Source: Rikenellaceae bacterium (lineage in GTDB: Bacteria > Bacteroidota > Bacteroidia > Bacteroidales > Rikenellaceae). Taken from it: 64,000 nt of DNA. This document shows positions 33,453-42,492 of the stretch, piece by piece. How positions within the stretch are numbered: position 1 is the first letter of the stretch; every line of letters begins with the position of its first letter. The stretch is taken from positions 1-64,000 of the forward strand of contig SUZP01000002.1 in assembly GCA_015059865.1 (NCBI GenBank), in the 5' to 3' direction. The notes below the pieces were generated by a model. The model was not told where the DNA came from and searched no databases. It saw only the letters and a program-made list of their open reading frames with translations. Position numbers and translations under genes: made by a program.

Positions 33453-34571
33453 ATGGCAGAGTACTACACTAATAGTATCAGCAGAGGCAAAAAACGCAAG
33501 CGAAGGTCGCGTAGTGGCAGCGAGTTGCTATTCTCGCTACTCGATATCGTCTCTACACTGGCTATGGTGCTGTTGGTATTTTTGACCATTACAACGATTA
33601 TATGCCAATATATCTCACCCGAAAAGAGTGGCGTGCTGTCAGTTATAGCACTTGGTGCACCTATAATCTATCTGTTCGATATTGTGGTGATGTTCTATTG
33701 GGTGGTGCGCTGGCGGTGGTATCGCGCTACGGTGATGATTGTAACGGTCGTGTTGGGGCTTTTCTATCTCTCGCGCTACTACAAGATAGAGATTGACCGC
33801 AAGTACGACACTTCGTTTAGGGAGCGCAGATACACCAAGATTATGACCTATAATGTTCGCGAAGGTAAGAGTGAGGGGTTGGCCGAATATATCAAAAAGC
33901 ACAATCCCGACATCCTCTGCTTGCAGGAGATTAATATAGGTGGCGATACTTGGAACGCCCTGACCGAGAGGTATCAAACGACATATATGCCGAAGGTTTG
34001 CATCGGAGGAAATCAGATATTGTCGAAGTATCGAATTATCCGCAGTGGCGGTATAGATACACTACAACACAGAAGTAGCGTGTGGGCAGACCTCAAAATC
34101 AAAGATGATACAATAAGGGTTGTGAGCCTGCATCTGCAAACCACCTCGATAAGCCCTAAGGATACGCAATTTATTGAGCAACACGAGTATATTGGCGACA
34201 GGGAGCGCGATAGTAAGTTGCGCAGTATTGTGGAGCGCTTGGTCGAGAATAATCGCAAAAGAGCTGTGCAGGCGGGATTGGTTGCCGATTTTTTGGAGAA
34301 GTCGCCCTACACGACTATTGTATGTGGCGATTTTAACGATGTGCCTCTCTCCTACACCTATAATAGTATAAAGAGAGGATTGAATGATACCTTCTCGAAG
34401 ATGGCAGATGGCTTTGCATACACCTATAATATGAGGTACGGAGTGCTGCGAATAGATAATATATTGGTATCGCCATCGATTGAAGTGGTATCGTACGAGG
34501 TGGATAATAGTGTCGATTTTTCAGACCATTATCCTGTGATTTCGAGAGTAAAGTTTAATCCAAACATATAA
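33453..34571 (+). CDS. Membrane-anchored endonuclease/exonuclease/phosphatase family protein
   Basis: A 372-residue protein starting at the ATG 33453, after the G9 run. A very basic N-terminus (KKRKRRSR) is followed by about three transmembrane helices (about 25-115) and an EEP hydrolase domain (about 125-372). It shows TYNVREG, the metal-binding Glu in LCLQEIN, CGDFNDVP and the terminal SDHYPV catalytic His. Metal-dependent phosphodiesterase or phosphatase activity outside the cytoplasmic membrane is inferred. Nucleic acid, phospholipid and phosphosugar substrates are all possible. Confidence 0.88.
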   Translation: MAEYYTNSISRGKKRKRRSRSGSELLFSLLDIVSTLAMVLLVFLTITTIICQYISPEKSGVLSVIALGAPIIYLFDIVVMFYWVVRWRWYRATVMIVTVVLGLFYLSRYYKIEIDRKYDTSFRERRYTKIMTYNVREGKSEGLAEYIKKHNPDILCLQEINIGGDTWNALTERYQTTYMPKVCIGGNQILSKYRIIRSGGIDTLQHRSSVWADLKIKDDTIRVVSLHLQTTSISPKDTQFIEQHEYIGDRERDSKLRSIVERLVENNRKRAVQAGLVADFLEKSPYTTIVCGDFNDVPLSYTYNSIKRGLNDTFSKMADGFAYTYNMRYGVLRIDNILVSPSIEVVSYEVDNSVDFSDHYPVISRVKFNPNI

Positions 34572-34573
34572 CT

Positions 34574-35020
34574 ATGATTGTAGATTCTATAAAAAATGGT
34601 GAGTTGTACTACTCGCTCTCGCCGCGTATCAAGCAGGCGTTTGAGTGGTTGGCTCAAACCGATGTGAAGGCGTTGAGCGCCGGTCGCCACGATATCGATG
34701 GCGATAACCTCTTTGTAAATGTTATGGATGTGGAGCTGAAACCACGCGAGGCTGCGGCTCTCGAAGTGCACGACCGCTATATCGATATACAAGTTATGGT
34801 GGGTGATACGGAGGAGTATGGATGGAGTGAGCGTTGTGACTGCCACTCGCCACGCGAGGAGTTCAATCGCGAGCGCGATGTGCAATTCTTTACCGACACT
34901 CCGCAGACCTTCTTCGCGCTGAATGAGCGACAGTTCGCTATCTTCTTTCCAGAGGATGCTCACGCGCCAATGTTGGGCAAAGGCTCGGTACGCAAGTTGA
35001 TATTTAAGTTGCTTATCTAA
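34574..35020 (+). CDS. YhcH/YjgK/YiaL family protein
   Basis: A 148-residue cupin-like protein of the YhcH family; members include sugar anomerases linked to sialic acid use. The HDIDGDNLFVNV segment, the LEVHDRYIDIQVMV block and the C-terminal FFPEDAHAPML, with its likely metal-binding His residues, match the family well. It lies 2 bp after the EEP gene. A convergent MFS sugar transporter lies 290 bp on, which fits carbohydrate metabolism, but no sialic acid genes are present here. Confidence 0.88.
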   Translation: MIVDSIKNGELYYSLSPRIKQAFEWLAQTDVKALSAGRHDIDGDNLFVNVMDVELKPREAAALEVHDRYIDIQVMVGDTEEYGWSERCDCHSPREEFNRERDVQFFTDTPQTFFALNERQFAIFFPEDAHAPMLGKGSVRKLIFKLLI

Positions 35021-35310
35021 AACTTTAAGTAGCGACAGCTACATAAAATTAGAATTATTTATTGTCGGCAGCCACGAGATGTGGCGCATCACAAAAGAGC
35101 GACCTTCGGGAGAGTACGCAGTGTACAGCCCGAAGGTCTTTACTTTTTAGAGATGTGCCGCAGATTGCGGCTTATCACAAGAGATGACTAACTTTGATTT
35201 TAAACTGATGAGAGCAAGACAAACAAAGAGCCGAGTGCGCAGCATACTTGGCGTATGTGAGCAACTCGGCTACAGTAGTTTAACGCAGCTATCGCTGCTT
35301 AAAATCAAAA
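35021..35310. terminator. Convergent gap with several hairpins
   Basis: The gap holds GTAGC/GCTAC (about 35031-35044), then a plus-strand terminator GACCTTCGGG/CCCGAAGGTC (35101-35138) followed by a T-rich run. The minus-strand terminator for the MFS gene is AGCCGAGT/ACTCGGCT (35229-35271) with an inner CATAC/GTATG stem. An outer perfect 11-bp inverted repeat TTTGATTTTAA/TTAAAATCAAA (35193-35203, 35299-35309) encloses the latter. No gene is seen. Confidence 0.7.
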
Positions 35311-36600
35311 TTACTCGGTTGGGATGTTTTTGTTTACATTCTTCGAACCTGCAAGAGCGTAGAAGAGAAGATATGCAAGACCTGCAACCACTACCCAGTA
35401 GCTTACGAGATAGTTGCCTGTCCAATCGACAACGGCATTCTGAACGAATGGAAGGATACCACCACCGCAAACGAGTGCCATAAAGATACCCGATGCCTTC
35501 TCGGTATACTTGCCGAGTCCCTCAACTGCGAGGTTGAAGATGCCACCCCACATTACAGATGTGCAGAGTCCGCAGAGTACGAGAAGAGCTGCATTTACAG
35601 GTACAGATGCCATACCGAAGCCTGCTGTACCCTTGAATACAGGGAGATTGACAGCGGTAGCAGGAGAGAGGAACATTGCACCAAGCACAAGGCACAAACC
35701 TACAACCGACACAGTGGTAAGCATTGTCTTTGCAGAGACCTTTGCGCCAAGGGCTGCACCCAAGAGACGACCTACGAGCATAAGCAGCCAATAGGTAGCG
35801 GTAACTGTTCCTGCGATAGCCTCAGCACCCTCGGTAACGCTCAAACCGCCATTCTGCAACCACTTCTGCAATACATTTGGAATACCAACCTCGACACCTA
35901 CATAGATGAAGATACCGATAGCTCCGAGTACGAAGTGACGGAACGACATTGGACCATACTGCGACTGCTCGGCAGCCTTAGTCTCAGCAGCAGGGTTTTC
36001 AGGAATTTTAGTCAAGAGGATAACCACAAATGCAACAGCGAAGATTGCAAGAGCGATATACATCAATGGGAACACTTGACTAATCTTTGCATCAACGATG
36101 CTCGGTACGAACACACCGGTCAAGAAGATAACAGCAGTACCCATCAACGAGTTGAACGAGCCACCCACCTGAACGAGCTGGTTACCGCGGTTACCACCGC
36201 CACCGAGTTTGTTAAGCATTGGATTAACCACGATGTTGAGCATACACATCGAGAAACCTGCTACGAATGCACCGAGCAAGTATACTCCGAATGCGAGGTT
36301 GCCCTCCAAAAGACCTGCGATGGTCTGAATACCAACGCCAGTAAAGCCGACAGCCACAGCTGCAAGAGCAGTAAACTTGTAGCCCTTTTTCTGCAAGAGA
36401 TTACCAGCAGGAATACCCATAATAGCGTATGCAATAAAGTTGCACAACACGCCAAGAGTACCCATCCAGTTAGCTACTTGGAACTGATTTTTAAGAATAT
36501 CGCCCATTGGCGATGCAAGGTTTGTGACAAACGAAATCATACCGAAGAGCAAGATACACACGATAATCGCTGGCACATTCGAGTTTTGTTTTTGTGACAT
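35311..36600 (-). CDS. MFS sugar transporter, FucP-like
   Basis: A 12-helix major facilitator of 429 residues resembling the L-fucose/glucose/galactose proton symporter branch common in Bacteroidota. Visible features are the N-terminal FVTNLASPMGDILK loop, AGNLLQKKGYK between helices 2 and 3, the PMLNKLGGGG central segment and SVMWGGIFNLAVEGLG. The substrate cannot be read from the sequence. It is monocistronic; upstream lie two heptad repeat blocks but no clear -7 box. Confidence 0.88.
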   Translation of the reverse strand: MSQKQNSNVPAIIVCILLFGMISFVTNLASPMGDILKNQFQVANWMGTLGVLCNFIAYAIMGIPAGNLLQKKGYKFTALAAVAVGFTGVGIQTIAGLLEGNLAFGVYLLGAFVAGFSMCMLNIVVNPMLNKLGGGGNRGNQLVQVGGSFNSLMGTAVIFLTGVFVPSIVDAKISQVFPLMYIALAIFAVAFVVILLTKIPENPAAETKAAEQSQYGPMSFRHFVLGAIGIFIYVGVEVGIPNVLQKWLQNGGLSVTEGAEAIAGTVTATYWLLMLVGRLLGAALGAKVSAKTMLTTVSVVGLCLVLGAMFLSPATAVNLPVFKGTAGFGMASVPVNAALLVLCGLCTSVMWGGIFNLAVEGLGKYTEKASGIFMALVCGGGILPFVQNAVVDWTGNYLVSYWVVVAGLAYLLFYALAGSKNVNKNIPTE

Positions 36601-36649
36601 AAAATTTTAGTTTTATTGGTTAAAAAATAAAAAGTCTCTTTTGTATTAA

Positions 36650-36719
36650 GACGAGAGACGAAAGACGAGAGACGAGAGTTTTAATGCAAAATTCAAAATT
36701 CAAAATGCAGAATGCAAAA
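36650..36719. repeat. Heptad repeats (GACGAGA)n and (TTCAAAA/TGCAAAA)n
   Basis: Four GACGAGA-type units (36650-36677) and five TGCAAAA/TTCAAAA-type units (36685-36719) fill the gap between the prenyl synthase and the MFS gene. The second set matches the words inside the aminotransferase 3' end at 15371-15405. Confidence 0.85.
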
Positions 36720-36769
36720 TTTTTTCAACTACTCACTACTTTCTAATAAAAAGTTTTCTGTTCTCCGTT

Positions 36770-37759
36770 TTATCTATCGCGCTCAACTACATATTCGCAC
36801 AACGCCAACAGCGAGTTGCGATACTCCGACTCCTCGCACACCGATAGAGCCGACATAGCTCGTTGTAAGTAGGCTTGTACTGTTTCGCGTGCAAGTTCTA
36901 CACCTTTGTATTCTTGAACTTTTCCCTGAATATAGGCGACACTCTCCTCACTTTCGGCACAGAGTGGCAGGTGACGCATAATCTCCGACCTCTCCTCCTC
37001 CGACGCTCGCTCCAACACCTCAATCAATGGGAGTGTAATCTTACGCTCTCGCAGGTCGTTGGCAGCGGGTTTTCCGGTGTTATTGTTCGGCACAAAGTCG
37101 AGAATATCATCTACAATCTGAAAAGCCATACCAAGCATCTTGCCAAAGGTGCGCATTGCAGCCACCTTCTCTGGCGAAGCACCCACCGAGATTGCACCCA
37201 CCGAGCCGCAAACCGAGAATAGGGAGGCGGTCTTTTTGTAGATTATATCGAGATAGTTCTCGCGCGAGGTGTCCAACTTCGAGGCGTGGTCGCTCTGAAT
37301 TAGCTCGCCCTCACACAACGAAGACATTGCTCCAATGATATGTGTAAGCAGGTCATACTGACCACTTTGCAAGCCGATATTCATATTGCGAGCAAGGATA
37401 TAGTCACCGATAATCACCGCATTGCGCGACTGCCAACGGGCATTTACCGAGGCCTGACCGCGACGCAAGTTCGACTCATCGATTACATCGTCGTGAATAA
37501 GCGAGGCCACATGTATCATCTCCACCAACATCGCAGCCAACATCGTGCGTTTTCCGAAGTTTCCCGTAGCGGATGTTGCTCCTGCGGCGAGCATTACGAC
37601 AATAGGGCGCAACCCTTTACCTCTCGAAGAGAGAACATATTCGAGCATATCGCCTATGAGAGTACCCTCCGTCTCGCTAAAATTTTTGCGTACAAAGGCG
37701 TCAAATTCCTCAATATAGCCCTCGATAGGTTTACGAATTTGGTCAAGTGTTGTAGTCAT
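36770..37759 (-). CDS. ispB: Polyprenyl diphosphate synthase
   Basis: A trans-type prenyl synthase extending farnesyl diphosphate with isopentenyl diphosphate, probably to make the menaquinone side chain. It has 329 residues from the ATG at 37759. The first Asp-rich motif is in LIHDDVIDES and the second in QIVDDILDF, both intact, along with GKGLRP and KKTASLF. Chain length is not predictable by eye. The promoter is at 37778-37785. Confidence 0.9.
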   Translation of the reverse strand: MTTTLDQIRKPIEGYIEEFDAFVRKNFSETEGTLIGDMLEYVLSSRGKGLRPIVVMLAAGATSATGNFGKRTMLAAMLVEMIHVASLIHDDVIDESNLRRGQASVNARWQSRNAVIIGDYILARNMNIGLQSGQYDLLTHIIGAMSSLCEGELIQSDHASKLDTSRENYLDIIYKKTASLFSVCGSVGAISVGASPEKVAAMRTFGKMLGMAFQIVDDILDFVPNNNTGKPAANDLRERKITLPLIEVLERASEEERSEIMRHLPLCAESEESVAYIQGKVQEYKGVELARETVQAYLQRAMSALSVCEESEYRNSLLALCEYVVERDR

Positions 37760-37777
37760 AAAGGTCTTATATCTGAA

Positions 37778-37785
37778 CAAAGATA
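37778..37785 (-). promoter_or_regulatory. Promoter of the prenyl synthase gene (TATCTTTG)
   Basis: A perfect minus-strand TAnnTTTG box, 19 bp upstream of the ATG at 37759. Confidence 0.7.
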
Positions 37786-37827
37786 GTTAATTTTCCTCAG
37801 ATTTGCCCAAAAAAGCGAATTTTTTTC

Positions 37828-37835
37828 TAACTTTG
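37828..37835 (+). promoter_or_regulatory. Promoter of the yfhO-ftsX genes (TAACTTTG)
   Basis: A plus-strand TAACTTTG box, 19 bp upstream of the ATG at 37854, diverging from the prenyl synthase promoter. Confidence 0.65.
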
Positions 37836-37853
37836 AGCGTTATTTAATCAGTT

Positions 37854-40325
37854 ATGATGGGAAAATTTCAAAAAATACTACACTACGCACTACCAACCAT
37901 AGTAGCTGTATTGCTCTTTGGGGGTGTATCAATCATCGGTTTTGCACCGCAGTTGGAGGGGCGTGTGCTACCTCAACACGACATCCGCCAATTCGACGGC
38001 ATGTCGCGCGATATACGCGAATGTAGAGCCGACTTCAACGAGGACCCACAGTGGACAGGTGCGATGTTCTCGGGTATGCCAGCCTATCAAATTAATATCA
38101 AATACCCTACTCAGATTATCAAACGCGCGGTCGATTGGGTTCAGTCGTTATTCACCGCACCTGCATCAATGCTCTTCTTCGCGATGTTGTCCGCCTTTGT
38201 GATGGCGTTGTTGATGGGTATGTCGGCGTGGGTAGGTTTGATTGTTGGCTTGGCATACGGTCTTTCGACCTATTTCTTCCTAATTATCGGAGCTGGACAC
38301 ATTACCAAGATGTGGGCATTGGTCTATGCCCCGGCAATGCTCGGAGCGATACACCACACCCTGCGTCGAAATATGTGGGTTGGAGGTGCTTTAACTGCCC
38401 TCTTCGCCTCGCTCGAAGCAGGCGCAAACCATCCTCAGATAACATACTATTTCGTCTTAGCAGCCGTAGCGCTCTTTATCTCGGAGGCGGTTTTTGCAAT
38501 CAAAAATAGGATATGCAAAGATTTTGCACAGCGTACTGCAGTGTTGATTGGAGCTGCAATTTTGGCACTTGGAGCTAACTTCGCGCCACTCTACTACACC
38601 ATGCAGCACACCTCCGACACCACACGCGGAGGAAGTGCACTTACAGCCGATGGGGAGCGTAAAGGTTTAGATATCGACTACGCCACAGCGTGGAGCTACG
38701 GCGTTGCGGAGAGTTGGAATATGCTTATACCCGACTTTATGGGTGGCGATTCAGGCGCAACATTCTCGCGCGATGGCGAGGTTGCCGATGCGCTCAACGA
38801 GATTGGTGTAGATAGGCGCGTAGCACAACAGCTGCCGACATATTGGGGCGAACAGCCCTACACCGCAGGACCGACATACCTCGGAGCTGTGGCGATATTT
38901 CTTGCATTGCTGGGACTAATCCTCGCCGCACCACGCGACCGCTGGTGGGTATTGGCGGCAACGATACTTGCACTCTTAATGTCGTGGGGCTACCACGCAA
39001 TGTGGTTTACGGAGTTTTGCTTCAAATATCTGCCTCTCTACAACAAGTTCCGCGCTGTATCGACTGCGCTGGTGGTTGTTGAGTGGAGCGTACCTCTTTT
39101 GGCTGGCGTTGCCCTGTGGCAACTCTACCAAAAGTGGGAGAATAGAAAATACCTTGTGCGCGCCATCGCCACTGCGGCGGGCATTACGGCGGGCGTATGC
39201 CTAATTTTTGCCGTTGGCGGCTCCTCGATGTTCGACTTTGGGCGCGAGCAGGATGGGGCGATGATGAGTGAGCAGTTCCGCTATATGTTGCAGGGTATGG
39301 AGGGGGGCAACGACCTCATAGCTCGCGGTATGCACTCCGAGCTCGGCTACCGAGTGGGCGATGCAATGGCGGCAGAGCGTGCTGCAATTCTCTCGGCTGA
39401 CGCGTGGCGTTCGTTGCTACTTATCCTATTGGCAGCCTCTGCATTGCTTGGTGCGCTATACCTCAACAAGAGGTGGCGCCCTGCGGCATTGGCAGCTGTG
39501 GCACTCTTGATTGTGGTGGATATTCTGCCTATAAATCTGCGTTACCTCCCATACGAAACATTCGTAGCAAAGCGCAACACCGAGATACGCCCAACGGCAG
39601 CTGACAAGCAGATTATGGCAGACAAGGAGCTTGGGTATCGCGTCTTAAACCTCTCGGTATCGCCATTCAACGATGCCACAACCTCGATGTTCCATCGCTC
39701 GGTCGGAGGTTATCACGGAGCTAAGATGGGGCGTTACCAAGATTTGATTGACTACCATCTCAACAAGGGCAACGAGGGTGTTCTCGATATGCTCAACACA
39801 AAGTATATCATAACACAAGAGGGAGATGTTGTCGAGCGTACAACCGCCAACGGTGCTGCTTGGTTTGTGCAGAATATCGAGATTGTTGAGAGTGCCAACG
39901 AGGAGTTGGCGGCACTTGGCGCAGTAGACCTAAAAACCACCGCCGTAGCCGAGGCTGGTGCGCCACGACCACAAATCGAGGGTAGCGGCATAATCGAATT
40001 GAAAGAGTATCGACCAAATCGTCTTCTCTACGAATATACTCTGACAGGCAGTACTGGCGTAGCCGTATTCTCCGAGATTTACTACGACAAGGGGTGGCAG
40101 GCATACCTCGACGGCGAGCCTTGCGACTCGTTCCGTGCAGACTATCTGCTTCGTGCAATGGTCTTGCCTGAGGGCACACACACCGTAGAGTGGCGTTTCC
40201 GCGCGCCAAATTGGGGTTTGGCAGGGGCAATTACACTTATTTGCTCAATTTTGATTATCTTAGCACTCACAACAATCGTAATTTACAGATATTATGGCTG
40301 CTCAAAGAAGAAACATCTCGCGTAG
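37854..40325 (+). CDS. YfhO family membrane protein
   Basis: An 823-residue polytopic protein with about a dozen transmembrane helices in the N-terminal two-thirds. Soluble segments follow at about 575-790, and a last helix lies near the C-terminus. EGRVLPQHDIRQFDGMSRDI after the first helix and GGYHGAKMGRYQDLIDYHL are hallmarks of Bacteroidota YfhO proteins, GT-C-like membrane proteins thought to act in glycan or lipid glycosylation. The precise reaction is unknown. The 3' end overlaps ftsX by 32 bp. Confidence 0.88.
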   Translation: MMGKFQKILHYALPTIVAVLLFGGVSIIGFAPQLEGRVLPQHDIRQFDGMSRDIRECRADFNEDPQWTGAMFSGMPAYQINIKYPTQIIKRAVDWVQSLFTAPASMLFFAMLSAFVMALLMGMSAWVGLIVGLAYGLSTYFFLIIGAGHITKMWALVYAPAMLGAIHHTLRRNMWVGGALTALFASLEAGANHPQITYYFVLAAVALFISEAVFAIKNRICKDFAQRTAVLIGAAILALGANFAPLYYTMQHTSDTTRGGSALTADGERKGLDIDYATAWSYGVAESWNMLIPDFMGGDSGATFSRDGEVADALNEIGVDRRVAQQLPTYWGEQPYTAGPTYLGAVAIFLALLGLILAAPRDRWWVLAATILALLMSWGYHAMWFTEFCFKYLPLYNKFRAVSTALVVVEWSVPLLAGVALWQLYQKWENRKYLVRAIATAAGITAGVCLIFAVGGSSMFDFGREQDGAMMSEQFRYMLQGMEGGNDLIARGMHSELGYRVGDAMAAERAAILSADAWRSLLLILLAASALLGALYLNKRWRPAALAAVALLIVVDILPINLRYLPYETFVAKRNTEIRPTAADKQIMADKELGYRVLNLSVSPFNDATTSMFHRSVGGYHGAKMGRYQDLIDYHLNKGNEGVLDMLNTKYIITQEGDVVERTTANGAAWFVQNIEIVESANEELAALGAVDLKTTAVAEAGAPRPQIEGSGIIELKEYRPNRLLYEYTLTGSTGVAVFSEIYYDKGWQAYLDGEPCDSFRADYLLRAMVLPEGTHTVEWRFRAPNWGLAGAITLICSILIILALTTIVIYRYYGCSKKKHLA

Positions 40326-41178
40326 GGTACGCTTTTCGTATGCTACCTCAACTATAAGTATGACGCTCGTATTGTTCCTGCTCGGAGCAATAGGCTTCAT
40401 AATGGCAAATATCTTCTCGACAACGAAGCGTATGCGCGAGAGCGTAACGATGATTGTCGAGTTGAAAGATAACCTCACCGAGGCGGAGCGTGACACAGTG
40501 GCGGTACGGCTTGCCGAGAGTGATATGGTCGCCTCGCTGAAATTTGTATCGAAGGAGGAGAAGGCCGAAGACGAGGAGTTTAAGCGCGTGTTCAACATCG
40601 ACATCAAGGGTGTTTTGGGCGAAAATCCTCTACCCGACTCATACGATGTAACCCTCTCGGCACTCTCATCGGATAAGGCTCAGCTCGAACGCTTTGCCGA
40701 GGAGGCTCGCAAGATTGAGGGAGTGAGCTTCGTCACCTATCCGCAGAGCTTTATCGAGGAGATGCACTCCACGCTCGATATCTTGCAGTTTATAATGGCT
40801 CTATTTGGTGGGGCATTGTTGGTGGTGTCGTTTGTACTGCTGAATAACACCGTACGATTGGCCGTATACTCGCAGCACGAATTGATAAATACGCTGAAAG
40901 CGGTCGGAGCGACCAAGTGGTTTATAATGCGACCATTCGCAAGACGAAGTGCTTTGCAGGGCTTTTTTGCAGGTCTTATAGCAGCAGCTTTGCTCGGTGG
41001 TGCGCTCTATGGTTTGGACTACGCTGTACCGAGTGTAGGCATCTTCCCAAAGTGGGAGGAGGCCGGCTTTATCGCTGCAACAATGGTGGTTGTAGGCATT
41101 GTCGTAGCAACTGTGTGTACACTCCCTGTGGTAAACCGATTTGTAAATATGAAGTCAAATAAAATACACCTCTATTAG
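40294..41178 (+). CDS. ftsX: Cell division protein FtsX
   Basis: The permease partner of the FtsE ATPase, regulating peptidoglycan hydrolases at the septum. 294 residues: a cytoplasmic N-terminus, helix 1 (about 25-45), a periplasmic domain (about 46-165) and three C-terminal helices (about 170-285). VLFLLGAIGFI, ENPLPDSYDV and TLKAVGATKWFIMRPF match FtsX. ftsE is not in the window. It is translated from an ATG within the yfhO 3' end, with DUF3098 1 bp downstream. Confidence 0.93.
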   Translation: MAAQRRNISRRVRFSYATSTISMTLVLFLLGAIGFIMANIFSTTKRMRESVTMIVELKDNLTEAERDTVAVRLAESDMVASLKFVSKEEKAEDEEFKRVFNIDIKGVLGENPLPDSYDVTLSALSSDKAQLERFAEEARKIEGVSFVTYPQSFIEEMHSTLDILQFIMALFGGALLVVSFVLLNNTVRLAVYSQHELINTLKAVGATKWFIMRPFARRSALQGFFAGLIAAALLGGALYGLDYAVPSVGIFPKWEEAGFIAATMVVVGIVVATVCTLPVVNRFVNMKSNKIHLY

Positions 41179-41179
41179 T

Positions 41180-41431
41180 ATGAAATGGTTTAATCGTATC
41201 GAAGATAAAAACGATAAAAAAATGCCCCTCACAATGCGCAACTATGTGTTGATGCTTGTGGGAGCAATAGTTATAGTATTAGGATTTGTACTGATGTCGG
41301 GCGGTACAGTTGCAACCCCTGAGGAGTTCTCCTACGACATCTTCTCGTGGCGCAGGATTACACTCGCACCAATCCTTGTCGTGGCAGGCTTTGCCTTCGA
41401 GATATACGCTATCTTGAAGCGATTTAATTAG
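41180..41431 (+). CDS. DUF3098 membrane protein
   Basis: An 83-residue protein with two transmembrane helices (about 22-42 and 60-80), preceded by a charged N-terminus. VLMSGGTVATPEEFSYDIFSWRRITLAP is the family core (two separate stretches joined by Asp-Ile). DUF3098 genes typically follow ftsX in Bacteroidota; function unknown. The 3' end overlaps the convergent 41424-42002 gene by 8 bp. Confidence 0.88.
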   Translation: MKWFNRIEDKNDKKMPLTMRNYVLMLVGAIVIVLGFVLMSGGTVATPEEFSYDIFSWRRITLAPILVVAGFAFEIYAILKRFN

Positions 41432-42002
41432 CCATCTCGTTGGTCACCTCACCCAGATTTACCTTCTCGAACTTGTAGCCAAGGCGATGCAACTCCATTG
41501 CAGCACCTATGCGGAACAATACGCGTGTGGTGCGTGCAAAGATGTAGAAGGCCTTGGTGCTCTGCGCCTCGGTATCTTCGCGGCGGATGTAGGTTATCGC
41601 TGTATTGGCGCAACGGCGCATCATATCCTCAATCTTCTGCGACGGCTCCTCTTCGAGCGATAAGCCGAGTATATCTTGCAGAATATGCTCATCCATATCG
41701 TCAAAGCCCTGTTCTCCGTGCAACTTTGCGTAGGGCTCGGTGGCGTAGGTTGCCCAATCCTCATCCCAACGATGAGCAACAGCCATACCCACATATCCTG
41801 CCCACGCAATAGCGGCAGCAGGAAAGGCATTCACCTGTGGCACGGCATCGGCCATATATTCAGGTGCATACTCCTTCCAACGCTCGTCTATGTCGTCAGA
41901 GGCAAGCAGCGTACCCTCCAACATCTTGTGCGAAGTGCACAACCTCAGCAACTCCTTCAAGAGGTTATTCTCGAAGGTGTCGAAATACTCAGTCTGTTCC
42001 AT
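41424..42002 (-). CDS. Conserved hypothetical cytoplasmic protein
   Basis: A 192-residue, largely helical, acidic protein without signal peptide or membrane segment. It has no motif that I can assign. Trp/Tyr-rich segments (AIAWAGYVGMAVAHRWDEDW) and a Cys near the N-terminus are visible. Homologues probably exist in Bacteroidota, but I do not recognise a named family. It lies 9 bp after the superoxide reductase gene and is likely co-transcribed with it. Confidence 0.7.
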   Translation of the reverse strand: MEQTEYFDTFENNLLKELLRLCTSHKMLEGTLLASDDIDERWKEYAPEYMADAVPQVNAFPAAAIAWAGYVGMAVAHRWDEDWATYATEPYAKLHGEQGFDDMDEHILQDILGLSLEEEPSQKIEDMMRRCANTAITYIRREDTEAQSTKAFYIFARTTRVLFRIGAAMELHRLGYKFEKVNLGEVTNEMAN

Positions 42003-42011
42003 TCTCTTAGA

Positions 42012-42386
42012 TTAAAGTTCTCTCTTCCATAAGCCGTGGAGGTTGCAGTACTCGTAAACTGCAACGGGCTTGCTGTCGCATACACAAATCGTCGCCTCTG
42101 GTTTGTCGGTCAAATCGACACGGATACCACCCTTCTCGGTCTCAACATAGATGAAGGCGATATGATGCTCAGGCAACATCGGATGTGCCACGCTACCCAC
42201 CTCAACCTTGATATGGTTGTCATCAACAGATGTTACAACGGGGAGGTGCTTCTCGACACTCGCCTCAACGGTATTAGCAACCAACTCCTGCATCTTCTCT
42301 CCACAGCAAACCACAGGAACCTTCGAATCAACAACTTTCTGAATAACATTGCCACAATGAGGGCAAACATAAAACTTTACTGCCAT
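42012..42386 (-). CDS. dfx: Desulfoferrodoxin-type superoxide reductase
   Basis: It reduces superoxide to hydrogen peroxide without making oxygen, a defence suited to an anaerobe. 124 residues from the ATG at 42386; an in-frame ATG three codons earlier is also possible. The N-terminal desulforedoxin domain binds Fe through C8, C11, C27 and C28 (CPHC and VCC). The catalytic Fe site uses His in EKHLP and HPMLPEHH, plus Cys and His in YCNLHG. It is a two-iron class enzyme. No signal peptide. Confidence 0.95.
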   Translation of the reverse strand: MAVKFYVCPHCGNVIQKVVDSKVPVVCCGEKMQELVANTVEASVEKHLPVVTSVDDNHIKVEVGSVAHPMLPEHHIAFIYVETEKGGIRVDLTDKPEATICVCDSKPVAVYEYCNLHGLWKREL

Positions 42387-42492
42387 ATTACACATTTTTT
42401 TAAGGTTTTATACTTTTATACATATATATTCTATTGAAAATCAATATCATATACTTAGCTATGCAAAACTTCTGCACAGGGGTTATCTCTGC

